Assembly: GCA_021814475.1 (NCBI GenBank)
Contig: JAKAIE010000010.1
Span: 1 to 49,816, forward strand
DNA: 49,816 bases
Source: Nitrospirota bacterium
GTDB lineage: Bacteria > Nitrospirota > Thermodesulfovibrionia > Thermodesulfovibrionales > UBA6898
Direction: 5' to 3'
Shown here: positions 38,163 to 47,564 of the stretch, one piece after another
Layout of the letters: the number at the start of each line of letters is the position of its first letter
Numbering within the stretch: position 1 is the stretch's first letter
Notes under the pieces: model-generated
What the model was told of the DNA's origin: nothing
What the model saw: the letters and a program-made list of their open reading frames with translations, nothing else
The model's database searches: none
Position numbers and translations under genes: made by a program

Positions 38163-39866
38163 ATGCCTCTCACCCTTCTGAGGCTAAGGAGAACATACAA
38201 GAACGTAAATCGGGTCAGGCAGATTGTCAATATTCTGCTGAAGTACGGTTTCGGGAAGCTTATTGATCAGCTGCATCTCAGCCGGTTTGTTCCCTTCCGG
38301 AAAAGACTCAGGTCGTTCGGACAGTGGCCTCCCCTGAAAAGTCCCACCTCTGCGGAACGCCTGAGGATGGCCTTTGCCGAACTGGGACCGAGCTTCATCA
38401 AACTCGCTCAACTCCTTGCCACGAGGCCGGACCTGGTGACCAGGCAGTTTGCGGACGAATTCAAGAAGCTCCAGGACGATGTCCCCCCTTTTCCCACCGC
38501 CGATGCGATTGGAATAATCGATTCCGAGACCAAGTCGTCGATCAGGGATATTTTTTCCCAGTTTGATGACCGGCCGGTAGCTGCTGCCTCGATCGCCCAG
38601 GTCTACAGGGGACAGCTCAGAGACGGAGGCGACGTCATCGTCAAGGTCCAGCGTCCGGGGATCGAAGAGCAGATCGAGACCGACATCAATATCCTCACCT
38701 CGCTCGCGCAGTTGATGGAGAAGTATATCCCCGAGAGCACCTTCTTCAACCCCTCGGGCATTGTCGATGAATTCTCTCGCACCGTCAGGAAGGAACTCGA
38801 CTTTTCAGAGGAGGCGAGAAACTGCATGAGGTTCAGGCGAAACTTCGACAAGAGTCCCGACGTCCTGATCCCGAAGGTGTACAGTGAGTATTCGACCGAC
38901 CGTGTACTCGTGCTCGAACGTGTTCCAGGGGTCAGGATAGACGACATCGCAGGGATCACGCGTATGGGTCTGGACCGGAAGCGGCTTGCGCGGATAGGTG
39001 TCGATGCGTATTTCAAACAGGTGCTTGAAGACGGCTTCTTCCATGCCGACCCCCACGCCGGGAATATATTTGCGATGCCGGACGGCAGGATCGGGTTTAT
39101 GGACTTCGGCATCGTCGGGCGTGTGACGCCAGAGATGCGCGAGACGATGGCCAATACCTTTCTGGCCCTTATCCATAAAGACTTCGACCGGCTGATCGAG
39201 CAGTATATCGAACTCGGTCTCGTCCCTGAGCATGCTGATTTCGACCTCTTCCGGAGAGAATTCAAGGCCGATCTGGCGGATTTTCTGGAACCGCTCTACG
39301 GGCTGGCGCTGAAAGACCTGAACTTTGCCGAATATATGGACACCGTCACCCGCATCGCGATTAAACACAAACTCAAGGTGCCCTCCGACCTGATTCTGGT
39401 GAATAAGGCGATGCTGATACTCGAAAACCTTGGGCGGGAACTCGACCCTGATTTCGATTTCATCTCGGCTGCAGAGCCGTATGCCTCGAAGATCATCGGC
39501 GAGAGGGTCAGGCCGTCCAGGGTCTACGAGAGGGCGAGAAAGAACGTGATGGAGGTGAGCGATTTCTTCGTCCTCTTCCCCAAGCAGATGAAGCAGATCA
39601 TCAGGAAGGTCCTGAAGGACGACCTACATGTCAAGATGACGCATATCGGTATGGACAGGTTCATCAGGGATATGGACCGCTCCAGCAACAGGATTTCCTT
39701 CAGTATGATCATCAGCGCGATCCTGCTCAGTTCCGCGATCATGCACGCGATGGGCGTTGGCCCCAAGTATCACGGCATGTCGGTCCTCGGTTTCAGCGCC
39801 TTCGGGTTCGCCCTTGTCCTTGGAATCTGGCTGATCATCTCGATCATCAGGTCCGGAAGGCTCTGA
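38163..39866 (+). CDS. ubiB: UbiB/AarF/ADCK-family atypical kinase with KxAQ motif
   Basis: The 567-aa protein has the family's N-terminal helical extension, the motif FIKLAQLLATRPD (Lys80, Ala82, Gln83; usually K-x-G-Q), the Ala-rich nucleotide loop AAASIAQVY, VKVQRPGIEE (catalytic Lys), KELDFSEEARN, FFHADPHAGN (catalytic loop) and MDFGIVG (metal Asp), then two C-terminal transmembrane helices (about 514-533 and 540-560). Members support quinone synthesis and may extract lipid intermediates from membranes. The ATG follows the phasin-like gene by 16 nt. With the UbiD-family gene elsewhere in the window it may serve menaquinone rather than ubiquinone. The Gly-to-Ala change alters a motif normally invariant. 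Confidence 0.92.
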   Translation: MPLTLLRLRRTYKNVNRVRQIVNILLKYGFGKLIDQLHLSRFVPFRKRLRSFGQWPPLKSPTSAERLRMAFAELGPSFIKLAQLLATRPDLVTRQFADEFKKLQDDVPPFPTADAIGIIDSETKSSIRDIFSQFDDRPVAAASIAQVYRGQLRDGGDVIVKVQRPGIEEQIETDINILTSLAQLMEKYIPESTFFNPSGIVDEFSRTVRKELDFSEEARNCMRFRRNFDKSPDVLIPKVYSEYSTDRVLVLERVPGVRIDDIAGITRMGLDRKRLARIGVDAYFKQVLEDGFFHADPHAGNIFAMPDGRIGFMDFGIVGRVTPEMRETMANTFLALIHKDFDRLIEQYIELGLVPEHADFDLFRREFKADLADFLEPLYGLALKDLNFAEYMDTVTRIAIKHKLKVPSDLILVNKAMLILENLGRELDPDFDFISAAEPYASKIIGERVRPSRVYERARKNVMEVSDFFVLFPKQMKQIIRKVLKDDLHVKMTHIGMDRFIRDMDRSSNRISFSMIISAILLSSAIMHAMGVGPKYHGMSVLGFSAFGFALVLGIWLIISIIRSGRL

Positions 39867-39895
39867 GCCCTGCGGCAAACGCCTGTGTAATCGCC

Positions 39896-40747
39896 TTATG
39901 GTAGTGCGATGTCCGTGATACTGAACGGCATCTTCACCATGGACTTCGGTGTGGCCAGGTAGATCGTCAACTGTGCGTCCTGCGGCACCGGTTCGTTGAA
40001 TTCAAAGACGCGAATGTCTCCGGTCTTCATGGAAGAGCCGCTCCTGAGGGCCTTTCCTGTCGCATCGGAAAACTCGATCGAGACCACCTTGTTGCCGGGG
40101 TCGGTGACGTCCAGGATTATGCTGTTTTCGCCTATCTCCATGAAGCCGCCGAAGAGGGACTGCAGTGCCTTGGTCATGGCCTCGCCGAACTCCCTGACCA
40201 TCTCCCCCTCCTTTGATTTGACCTCCTTCTTCTGCTGTTCCTTGAACTCGTCGAACTGCTTTTTTGTCATCACGGAGAGTCCGACGCCTGCAGCCTTCAA
40301 CGCCTTCTCCTCAATGGGCTTTCCCGTGTGGGTGACGAAGGCCTTGACTGTCGCAGTGGCGTTCGGGTCCCTCTTCGGCATGAAGACGCTTATCTCCCCT
40401 GCGACCTCCCTGACAACGGCGGCCTTCCGCGCGGGGTTTTTCAGTTTAAGCTCGATGTCGGCCTGGCTGGTGTTGTTTTCATCCGGTTTCGTGAATTCCT
40501 CGCACTTCTGCCCGTCTTTCTTCAGGAGGTCCCGGCCAGTGTCGTCCAACGCCTTTGTGACATCGATCTTCAGTCCTTTTGCATCGGCGATGATATCGCC
40601 CATCGCCCTTAATTTGAGATCGAGCCCTGCGAAGAACTGACCCGTCGTGCGTGAATCTTTCACCTCGACGACGCTGAATCGTATGTCATCCGCAAAGACC
40701 GGTGAGGCGAGCAGGAAAAACAGGGCGACTGACAAAAATCTCTTCAT
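39896..40747 (-). CDS. Secreted protein of unknown function
   Basis: With the ATG at 40747 (CAGGAGG 6 nt upstream) the protein is 283 aa with a clear signal peptide (FLSVALFFLLASPVFA, cleavage about residue 19). The mature protein has two parts: an N-terminal alpha/beta part with a possible lipid- or ligand-binding sheet (about 25-140), a highly charged helical linker (FKEQQKKEVKSKEGEMV region, about 175-195), and a C-terminal beta-rich domain (DVTDPGNKVVSIEFSDATGK, EFNEPVPQDAQLTIYLATP). There is one free Cys near residue 82. I do not recognise a family. It is likely periplasmic or surface exposed; neighbours are other secreted proteins on the same strand. Confidence 0.85.
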   Translation of the reverse strand: MKRFLSVALFFLLASPVFADDIRFSVVEVKDSRTTGQFFAGLDLKLRAMGDIIADAKGLKIDVTKALDDTGRDLLKKDGQKCEEFTKPDENNTSQADIELKLKNPARKAAVVREVAGEISVFMPKRDPNATATVKAFVTHTGKPIEEKALKAAGVGLSVMTKKQFDEFKEQQKKEVKSKEGEMVREFGEAMTKALQSLFGGFMEIGENSIILDVTDPGNKVVSIEFSDATGKALRSGSSMKTGDIRVFEFNEPVPQDAQLTIYLATPKSMVKMPFSITDIALP

Positions 40748-40776
40748 GGAATCCTCCTGTATAGTGTTATGAGGCA

Positions 40777-40785
40777 ACTATAGCA
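40777..40785 (-). promoter_or_regulatory. Possible extended -10 promoter for the unknown secreted protein
   Basis: On the minus strand TATGC then TATAGT, an extended -10, places the start near 40770 and a leader of about 23 nt carrying GGAGG. No clear -35. Confidence 0.4.
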
Positions 40786-40832
40786 TATCCTGGTGCAGCC
40801 GGATGTTCTCCCGGCAACTGCATTCTGCTTCT

Positions 40833-41399
40833 TCAGCAGAAGTCTTCTGTCACGTAAACGGTACCACTGGCGGAGATCGCGACTCCGATTCCCTGCCTCC
40901 TGAAGTAGGGCGCCAGGATATTTTCCCTGTGGTTCCTGCTGTTCATCCATCCCCTGACAACAGATTTCGCGATGGCATCCTCGGCCGAACTGTCCAGGAC
41001 TGTCTCGCCGCCTTCATGCAATAATGCAGCATCACTATAAAACTGAGAGATATTCTCCGCGCCTGTACAGAGAGCACCGCCTGTCCTGACCCGGCATTCG
41101 AAGCCCGCGGCTCTGTATCTGTCGGAAAAACTTCTGCCCTCGGGATCGTCGTGGGAGAAGTAATTGCGCCGGGCCATATCCTGACTGTGTTTCCGTGCGA
41201 TGCCCTGAAGGTCTGCATCCAGTGACAAGGCGGCCAAGCCATGTTTCGCCCTTTCCCTGTTCAACAGGGCATGAATCTTCTTTTCCAGCCGAATCAGGCC
41301 GGCATCTGACCGCGCAGCGGTCACCTTGCCTTCCATTGCAGTGGCCAGGCAGAGCAGACTAATGAAAACAGCGATGATGTGCAGTCTATAAACAGGCAT
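40833..41399 (-). CDS. CAP/SCP-domain secreted protein
   Basis: The 188-aa protein has a signal peptide (hydrophobic about 6-21) and a CAP domain: INRERAKHGL-like helix (here LLNRERAKHGL), ARKHSQDMARRNYFSHDDP (first His and helix), GAENI (Glu of the CAP site) and GWMNSRNHRENIL (second His and Glu), ending GTVYVTEDFC. Cysteines at CRVRTGGALC and the terminal Cys may form disulfides. Bacterial CAP proteins (YkwD-like) are extracellular with mostly unknown function, some bind sterols or lipids. It is 45 nt after the propeller gene and probably exported with it. Metal-binding His and Glu positions look intact. Confidence 0.92.
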   Translation of the reverse strand: MPVYRLHIIAVFISLLCLATAMEGKVTAARSDAGLIRLEKKIHALLNRERAKHGLAALSLDADLQGIARKHSQDMARRNYFSHDDPEGRSFSDRYRAAGFECRVRTGGALCTGAENISQFYSDAALLHEGGETVLDSSAEDAIAKSVVRGWMNSRNHRENILAPYFRRQGIGVAISASGTVYVTEDFC

Positions 41400-41444
41400 C
41401 AGGTAGAACCCGTTAAATAGTCATTGCAGTGTTCCGAAAATGTT

Positions 41445-42542
41445 TTATTGAACAGTCCGGCGTTTTTTCAGATGGCGAACAGCCAGCAGTCCTGCCATCG
41501 CCATGAAGACTATCATCCCCCATTTATCCACGGCGGGAACCGGCAGGGCGAACAGCTGCCATTTCCAGACCTGGGCACCCTCGGCATTAAGCGTTCCGGC
41601 ATAGAGATTGTTTCCGTAGACGGCCATGAAAGGAACAAGTGTGTTGGAAGCTCCCCACTGTGGGGAAATATCCGTCCAGCCTGACCCGTCATACTGCCAG
41701 ATCTGCGCGCCACCAGCATTGGCGGTTCCCACATACAGGCGGGTGTTGTATACCGCCATGCTGAAGGCATCCGCATTGGCAGCATTCCACGGAGGTGTCA
41801 CCTCTGTCCAGGATGCGCCATTGTACCGCCAGACCTGTCCGCCTCCGGGATTCAACGTCCCGACATAAAGATAGGGGCCGGCTGCAGCCATAGAAGGCGC
41901 AAGCATATTTGAGGCTGACCAGGGAGGCGAGATATTTGCCCAGCTCGTCCCGTTATATCTCCATATCTGGGCCCCTGCGGCATTGGAGGTCCCCACATAC
42001 AGGCTGCCGCCGTAAACAGTCATGCTGTATGCATCCAGATTTGCCGTATCCCACGGAGGCGATATATCTGTCCAGCCTGTCCCGGTATATTGCCAGACCT
42101 GCGCGCCTCCCGGATTGTACGTGCCGACATAGAGATTGGATCCGTATGCGGACAGGCTTTCAGCAATTGTATTGGCAGGTGACCAGGGAGGCGATACATT
42201 TGCCCAGTGCGTGCCATCATATTGCCAGACCTGTGCCCCTCCTGTATTTGCCGTCCCGACATAAAGACCGGTTCCGTATACCCCCATGTACCAGGCCTCC
42301 GTATTTCCCGCATCCCATGACGGGGAGACATCTGTCCAGTGCGTGCCATCATACTGCCAGACCTGCGCACCTCCCGGATTTAGCGTTCCCGCATACAGAT
42401 GGGATTTGTACACCGTCATGACGTCGTCTTCTGTATTGGTTGCTCCCCATGGAGGGGAAACTTCTGTCCAAGTCTGTGAGTAGACGGGGCACGCAATAAC
42501 AACTAAAAGAAAAAGTGACAGCGGAAGGGTCGCAATTTTCAT
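41445..42542 (-). CDS. Seven-repeat beta-propeller surface protein with IPTL-CTERM-like tail
   Basis: The 365-aa protein has a signal peptide (about 1-22), then seven near-identical 44-residue repeats (about 25-329) of pattern W-T-x-V-S-P-P-W, LYVGT, N-x-G-G-A-Q-V-W-Q-Y. Seven repeats with W and G-rich turns suggest a seven-bladed beta-propeller closed in one chain. The C-terminus reads VPAVDKWGM (about 335-343), a hydrophobic helix, then a basic cluster (HLKKRRTVQ): the layout of the IPTL-CTERM/PEP-CTERM sorting signal recognised by exosortases. It is presumably cut and anchored or released at the surface. Ligand unknown. No exosortase gene is in the window. Confidence 0.88.
   Translation of the reverse strand: MKIATLPLSLFLLVVIACPVYSQTWTEVSPPWGATNTEDDVMTVYKSHLYAGTLNPGGAQVWQYDGTHWTDVSPSWDAGNTEAWYMGVYGTGLYVGTANTGGAQVWQYDGTHWANVSPPWSPANTIAESLSAYGSNLYVGTYNPGGAQVWQYTGTGWTDISPPWDTANLDAYSMTVYGGSLYVGTSNAAGAQIWRYNGTSWANISPPWSASNMLAPSMAAAGPYLYVGTLNPGGGQVWRYNGASWTEVTPPWNAANADAFSMAVYNTRLYVGTANAGGAQIWQYDGSGWTDISPQWGASNTLVPFMAVYGNNLYAGTLNAEGAQVWKWQLFALPVPAVDKWGMIVFMAMAGLLAVRHLKKRRTVQ
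41556..42470 (-). repeat. Seven tandem 132-bp coding repeats
   Basis: The repeats encode the 44-residue propeller blades (the last copy is 41 residues). They are degenerate at DNA level but clearly in phase; each begins with the W-T/A-x-V/I-S/T-P codons. Copy number could change by recombination, although the divergence suggests the array is old. Confidence 0.85.
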
Positions 42543-42710
42543 CTCTTCTCCGGGTATGGTTATATTTTTTGCAGGACGCCGGAATCTACCATGGCAATAT
42601 CTTTCATGTCAAGACCTTGTCCTGAATCGTAATACTGTTTGGGAAAGTGCGAATGGTTTTTCAGAATTTCTTATATAACGATTAAAGATAACCGGCTGAA
42701 ATTCACGCTA

Positions 42711-42737
42711 TTAACATTGAGATACTAATGCTATAAT
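42711..42737 (+). promoter_or_regulatory. Promoter for the second hybrid kinase
   Basis: TTAACA (42711-42716), 15 nt, then TGC-TATAAT (42729-42737), with a perfect -10 and an extended TGn. Predicted start near 42744, leader about 27 nt. The gap 42543-42770 is AT-rich and shows no other ORF. Confidence 0.5.
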
Positions 42738-42770
42738 TGACAAATATGGAAACTTCTGCCTCGGGAGAAC

Positions 42771-44789
42771 ATGACATGCAACACACGAAGCCTTCGGCTC
42801 GCGGGAAAGATTCCACTGCCGCCGATGAATGATAAAAAAAAGAAAGCAACGGTTCGTCAGAGCCGCTCATCTGCCGTAGCTCCCATCGGTTCACTTCTGA
42901 TCCAGAACGATCAGGCGCTGTTCACGACTCTTATCAACCTGTCCAACGATGCCATTTTCATTGTGGACCCTGAGACGGCCGGAATCATGTATGTAAATGG
43001 TAAGGCCTGCTCAAATCTCGGATATTCGGGTGACGCATTGCTTGGTATGAAGATCTATGAATTTGCAGCAAACGTGAAGAGTGTTCAGGAATGGGGTGAC
43101 TGGGTCCGCAAGGTGAAGGCCGCAGGTTCGGCCGTCATCGAAACGGAACAGCGCCGGAAGGACGGTTCGTTGCTGCCGGTCGAGATCAACGTGCGCTTCG
43201 TCACTTTTGCGGGCAGAGAGTTCATGATCTCCGTGGCTCGCGACATCACCGAGCGGAAGCGGGCGGAAAAGATTCTTCGGGAGGAACGAAACAAGCTCGA
43301 AGCCGTTATGTCCGCTATTGGCGATGGCATTACGGTGCAGGACAGGCAATTTCGAATCCTGTACCAGAACGTACCCCACCGGGAAAAACAGGGCGATCAT
43401 GTCGGAGAGGTCTGCTACAGGGCATACCAGCACCGCGACCAAATCTGTAAGGGCTGCCTTCTGGTTACGTGTTTCGCCGACGGGCGGGTGCACCGCCACG
43501 AGACGAGCGCGGTCACCGACCGGGGAACGCTGCACATGGAGGTTTCTGCCAGCCCCCTGCGGGACGCGGAGGGCAATATTGTCGGCGGCATTGAAGTCGT
43601 GCGCGACATCACTCAGCGGAAGTCACTTGAGGAACAACTTCTGCATGCCCAGAAGATGGAGGCCGTGGGTCAACTCGCCGGGAGTGTGGCCCACGACTTT
43701 AACAACATTCTCACCTCCATCATCGGGTACGGAAGCCTCCTGCAGATGAAGACAGGAAGCGATGACCCGAACAGGCCGTACATCGACCAGGTCCTCGCGT
43801 CAGCCGAACGGGCGTCCAAGCTTACCCGGAGCCTTCTGGCGTTCAGCAGAAAACAGTCAATGCAGCTGAGGGTTATTGACCTGAACAGCATCGTCCGCGA
43901 CATCAATAAACTCCTTCAGCCGCTCGTCGGCGAAGACGTCGAGCTTCGCACCGTGCTTGCTGAGGGCGAGCTGACGGTCATGGCAGACGGCGGACAGATC
44001 GAGCAGGTCCTGATGAACCTCACCTCGAACGCACACGACGCAATGCCGCACGGAGGACGCATCACTATCGAAACGCGCGTGGAGGATATTGACGAGGCCG
44101 ATCGCGAGGCTCTGGGTATAGAACGGGCCGGACGCTACGTGCTGTTGTCAGTTGTGGACACTGGAACCGGCATGGACGATGAGACGCAAAAGAAGATTTT
44201 TAACCCATTCTTTACTACAAAGGAACAGAGCCGCGGCACGGGCCTGGGCCTTGCCATCGTCTACGGTATTGTCAGCCAGCATCGGGGAACGATTCATGTC
44301 TCCAGTAAGCCCGGGTTGGGAACGACCTTCACCATTGCCCTGCCATACCATGCAGCCGAGCCCGACGTCGAGCCCTCTGCTGAGTCCTCTGCGTTGGGTG
44401 GTCATGAAACCGTGCTTCTCGTTGAGGACGAAGCCGAGGTCAGACGGCTACTGAAGCTCGTTCTGGAAAACGCGGGCTATGCCGTCATCGAGGCTGCAGA
44501 CGGGGAAGAGGGGCTGGCCCGTTTTTTGGAGTCTAAGGATGCCATTCGGATAGTGCTGACGGATGTTATCATGCCGAAGAAAAACGGCAGGGAATTGTAC
44601 GAAAGCATCAGGGCCGTCCGTTCCGATATCAAGACCTTGTTCATGAGTGGATACTCGGACGATATCATGCTGCGCAGGGGAATCAGTGACCAGGGAGCCT
44701 ACTATCTTCCCAAGCCAGTGGCGCCGGATACGCTGCTTCGAAAAATCCGCGCCGTTCTGGATGACGACAACCCGGACCAGCAACCCTGA
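42771..44789 (+). CDS. Second cytosolic PAS-PAS hybrid histidine kinase
   Basis: The 672-aa protein lacks transmembrane segments. Order: PAS 1 (about 45-165), PAS 2 (about 172-288), HisKA with H-box AGSVAHDFNN (His308), HATPase_c with N-box NLTSNAHDA and glycine boxes DTGTGMD and GTGLGLA, then a receiver (about 546-665) with acceptor Asp598 in LTDVIMP. PAS 2 carries Cys215, Cys226, Cys229 and Cys234 with exactly the spacing found in the kinase at 14446-16437. Domain order and H-box flank (LHAQKMEAVGQL) also match, so the two are probably paralogues. The ATG follows GGGAG. An orphan: no separate regulator is adjacent. Target unknown. Confidence 0.93.
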   Translation: MTCNTRSLRLAGKIPLPPMNDKKKKATVRQSRSSAVAPIGSLLIQNDQALFTTLINLSNDAIFIVDPETAGIMYVNGKACSNLGYSGDALLGMKIYEFAANVKSVQEWGDWVRKVKAAGSAVIETEQRRKDGSLLPVEINVRFVTFAGREFMISVARDITERKRAEKILREERNKLEAVMSAIGDGITVQDRQFRILYQNVPHREKQGDHVGEVCYRAYQHRDQICKGCLLVTCFADGRVHRHETSAVTDRGTLHMEVSASPLRDAEGNIVGGIEVVRDITQRKSLEEQLLHAQKMEAVGQLAGSVAHDFNNILTSIIGYGSLLQMKTGSDDPNRPYIDQVLASAERASKLTRSLLAFSRKQSMQLRVIDLNSIVRDINKLLQPLVGEDVELRTVLAEGELTVMADGGQIEQVLMNLTSNAHDAMPHGGRITIETRVEDIDEADREALGIERAGRYVLLSVVDTGTGMDDETQKKIFNPFFTTKEQSRGTGLGLAIVYGIVSQHRGTIHVSSKPGLGTTFTIALPYHAAEPDVEPSAESSALGGHETVLLVEDEAEVRRLLKLVLENAGYAVIEAADGEEGLARFLESKDAIRIVLTDVIMPKKNGRELYESIRAVRSDIKTLFMSGYSDDIMLRRGISDQGAYYLPKPVAPDTLLRKIRAVLDDDNPDQQP

Positions 44790-44997
44790 TACTGAACTGA
44801 AGCCGGAACTGACCTTTCAAAAGATGCATATTGTCGATCCCTACCGTCCCTTTACCCTTGATGAGCAAATTCAGCATGGATATTCGTATCGCTCGGAATC
44901 GCCACCATGGGGCTGAGGCGTCTTGTACTATGCTGGCTACCTTTCAGTATCACGCACGTCAGCACTGAAGCAAATAGAAAAAAACGTTTCGTTGTAA

Positions 44998-46056
<1,059 letters not shown>

Positions 46057-46153
46057 ACTGCAGGGCAACGAGTGATGAGCAATACGTTGATGAAAAGAAG
46101 ATGCCCGGTCCCTGGCGGGCTGAGTAAACCGCTGCTCATGGCCACTTGACGGC

Positions 46154-46786
46154 ATGCCAAAATTCGCCCCTGAGGGGTATCCGTTCATCGTCATCTCCGG
46201 CCTGATTGCGGCCGGCGTATGCATATGGCCGGGTCCGTATTTCTCTGCGGTCCCGGCTGTCGTCTTTTTATTTATGCTATGGTTCTTCAGGGACCCTGAC
46301 AGGGTTGCCCCGCAGGGGCCTGATGTCTTCGTTTCGCCTGCGGACGGCAGGGTGATCGTGGCACGGCCGGGTCGCGAGGAAAAGCACCTGCATGCGGATG
46401 TACAGCAGATCAGCATCTTCATGTCTCCTCTGAACGTGCATGTGAACCGCTCCCCGTGTGACGGCAGAGTCAAGACCGTATCTCATAACAAGGGGAAGTT
46501 CCTCGCCGCATACCTGGAGGAGGCCTCGGTCCGGAACGAAAATATCGAGATGGTCCTCTCGACGCACTATGGGGATATCCTGGTCCGCCAGGTCGCCGGG
46601 TATGTCGCAAGGAGGGCGGTCTGCAGGGTCGCACCTGGTGCTGAACTCGGCAGGGGGGAGAGGTACGGCATGATAAAATTCAGCTCGCGTGTCGATCTGT
46701 ATCTTCCAAAAGGTGCTATCATAAAGGTATCGACCGGCCAGGCGGTCAGGGCGGGTGAGACAGTCGTTGCGGAATGGCGGCAGTAA
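46154..46786 (+). CDS. psd: Phosphatidylserine decarboxylase proenzyme, short type, with FSSR cleavage site
   Basis: The 210-aa protein makes phosphatidylethanolamine from phosphatidylserine. Two N-terminal hydrophobic helices (about 9-45), conserved FFRDPDR and SPADGRV, SIFMSPLNVHVNRSP (catalytic His region) and the self-cleavage segment RYGMIKFSSRVDLYLP. In this subfamily the site reads F-G-S-R, and Ser becomes the pyruvoyl group; here Gly is Ser177, so cleavage would fall between Ser177 and Ser178. The rest of the site is normal, so the enzyme probably still works. The ATG lacks a clear ribosome site. pssA follows 7 nt after the stop. Confidence 0.93.
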   Translation: MPKFAPEGYPFIVISGLIAAGVCIWPGPYFSAVPAVVFLFMLWFFRDPDRVAPQGPDVFVSPADGRVIVARPGREEKHLHADVQQISIFMSPLNVHVNRSPCDGRVKTVSHNKGKFLAAYLEEASVRNENIEMVLSTHYGDILVRQVAGYVARRAVCRVAPGAELGRGERYGMIKFSSRVDLYLPKGAIIKVSTGQAVRAGETVVAEWRQ

Positions 46787-46793
46787 CGTTACC

Positions 46794-47564
46794 ATGGACG
46801 AGAACGAACGATCCGATAAACAGCCCAAAAAAGGGGTCTACCTCCTTCCCAACGGACTCACCCTTTGCGGCATGTTCTGCGGTTTCTTTGCGATTATGTC
46901 TGCGATCAATGGAAATTATGTCTATGCCGCATGGTCGATCATCCTGGCGAATATCTTTGACGGACTTGATGGCTGGATCGCACGGCTGACGAATACGTCA
47001 TCACGCTTCGGAGTGGAGCTGGATTCTCTCTCCGATCTTGTCGCCTTCGGGGTCGCACCCGCAGTCATGATGTTCAAATGGGCACTGATGCCGTTTGGCA
47101 GGGTTGGGTGGGCCGCTGCGTTTCTCTTCGTTGCCTGCGGTGCGCTCAGGCTCGCGCGCTTTAATGTCCAGACCGGTTCCACGAGTTCGAAGGCCTTCAA
47201 GGGCATGCCGATTCCAGCTGCAGCAACGATATTGGCCTCGATCGTCATATTTTATTATGTGTATGAGACACGGCAGGGTCCTCCGGACAAAAACATATTC
47301 TTCACGGTGATTACCATCATACTCGCACTGCTGATGGTGAGCACCCTGAGATTCCACGGGCTCAAGGAGATCGACTTCAGGGAGAGGAAGCCTTTCTGGG
47401 TGTTGATCGTCTTCGTCCTCATCCTTTTTGTCTTCCTCATCCATGCCTCCACCGCGATTTTTATCTTTGCAATGGCGTATCTTGTTTGGGGTATAATTGA
47501 GAATATCGTCCTGTACATGCGAAAAATGCGCATGAAAAAGGAAGAAAGTCAGGCAGGAGCGTAA
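46794..47564 (+). CDS. pssA: CDP-diacylglycerol-serine O-phosphatidyltransferase
   Basis: With the ATG at 46794 the protein is 256 aa and makes phosphatidylserine for the adjacent Psd. It has six or more transmembrane helices and the CDP-alcohol phosphotransferase motif, from FDGLDGWIAR to RFGVELDSLSD, with the spacing DG-x2-AR-x8-G-x3-D-x3-D. A 13-codon upstream extension overlaps psd and is rejected. It ends immediately before leuA. The pair with psd gives a complete route to phosphatidylethanolamine. Confidence 0.97.
   Translation: MDENERSDKQPKKGVYLLPNGLTLCGMFCGFFAIMSAINGNYVYAAWSIILANIFDGLDGWIARLTNTSSRFGVELDSLSDLVAFGVAPAVMMFKWALMPFGRVGWAAAFLFVACGALRLARFNVQTGSTSSKAFKGMPIPAAATILASIVIFYYVYETRQGPPDKNIFFTVITIILALLMVSTLRFHGLKEIDFRERKPFWVLIVFVLILFVFLIHASTAIFIFAMAYLVWGIIENIVLYMRKMRMKKEESQAGA

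Noticed and set aside
41556..42470. Tandem repeats considered as a CRISPR-like array
   Set aside because: The period is 132 bp, in frame, and encodes a regular 44-residue protein repeat; there are no short direct repeats with unique spacers.
44824..44916. 30-codon ORF between the second hybrid kinase and ilvC
   Set aside because: No Shine-Dalgarno, no recognisable family, and too short to support.
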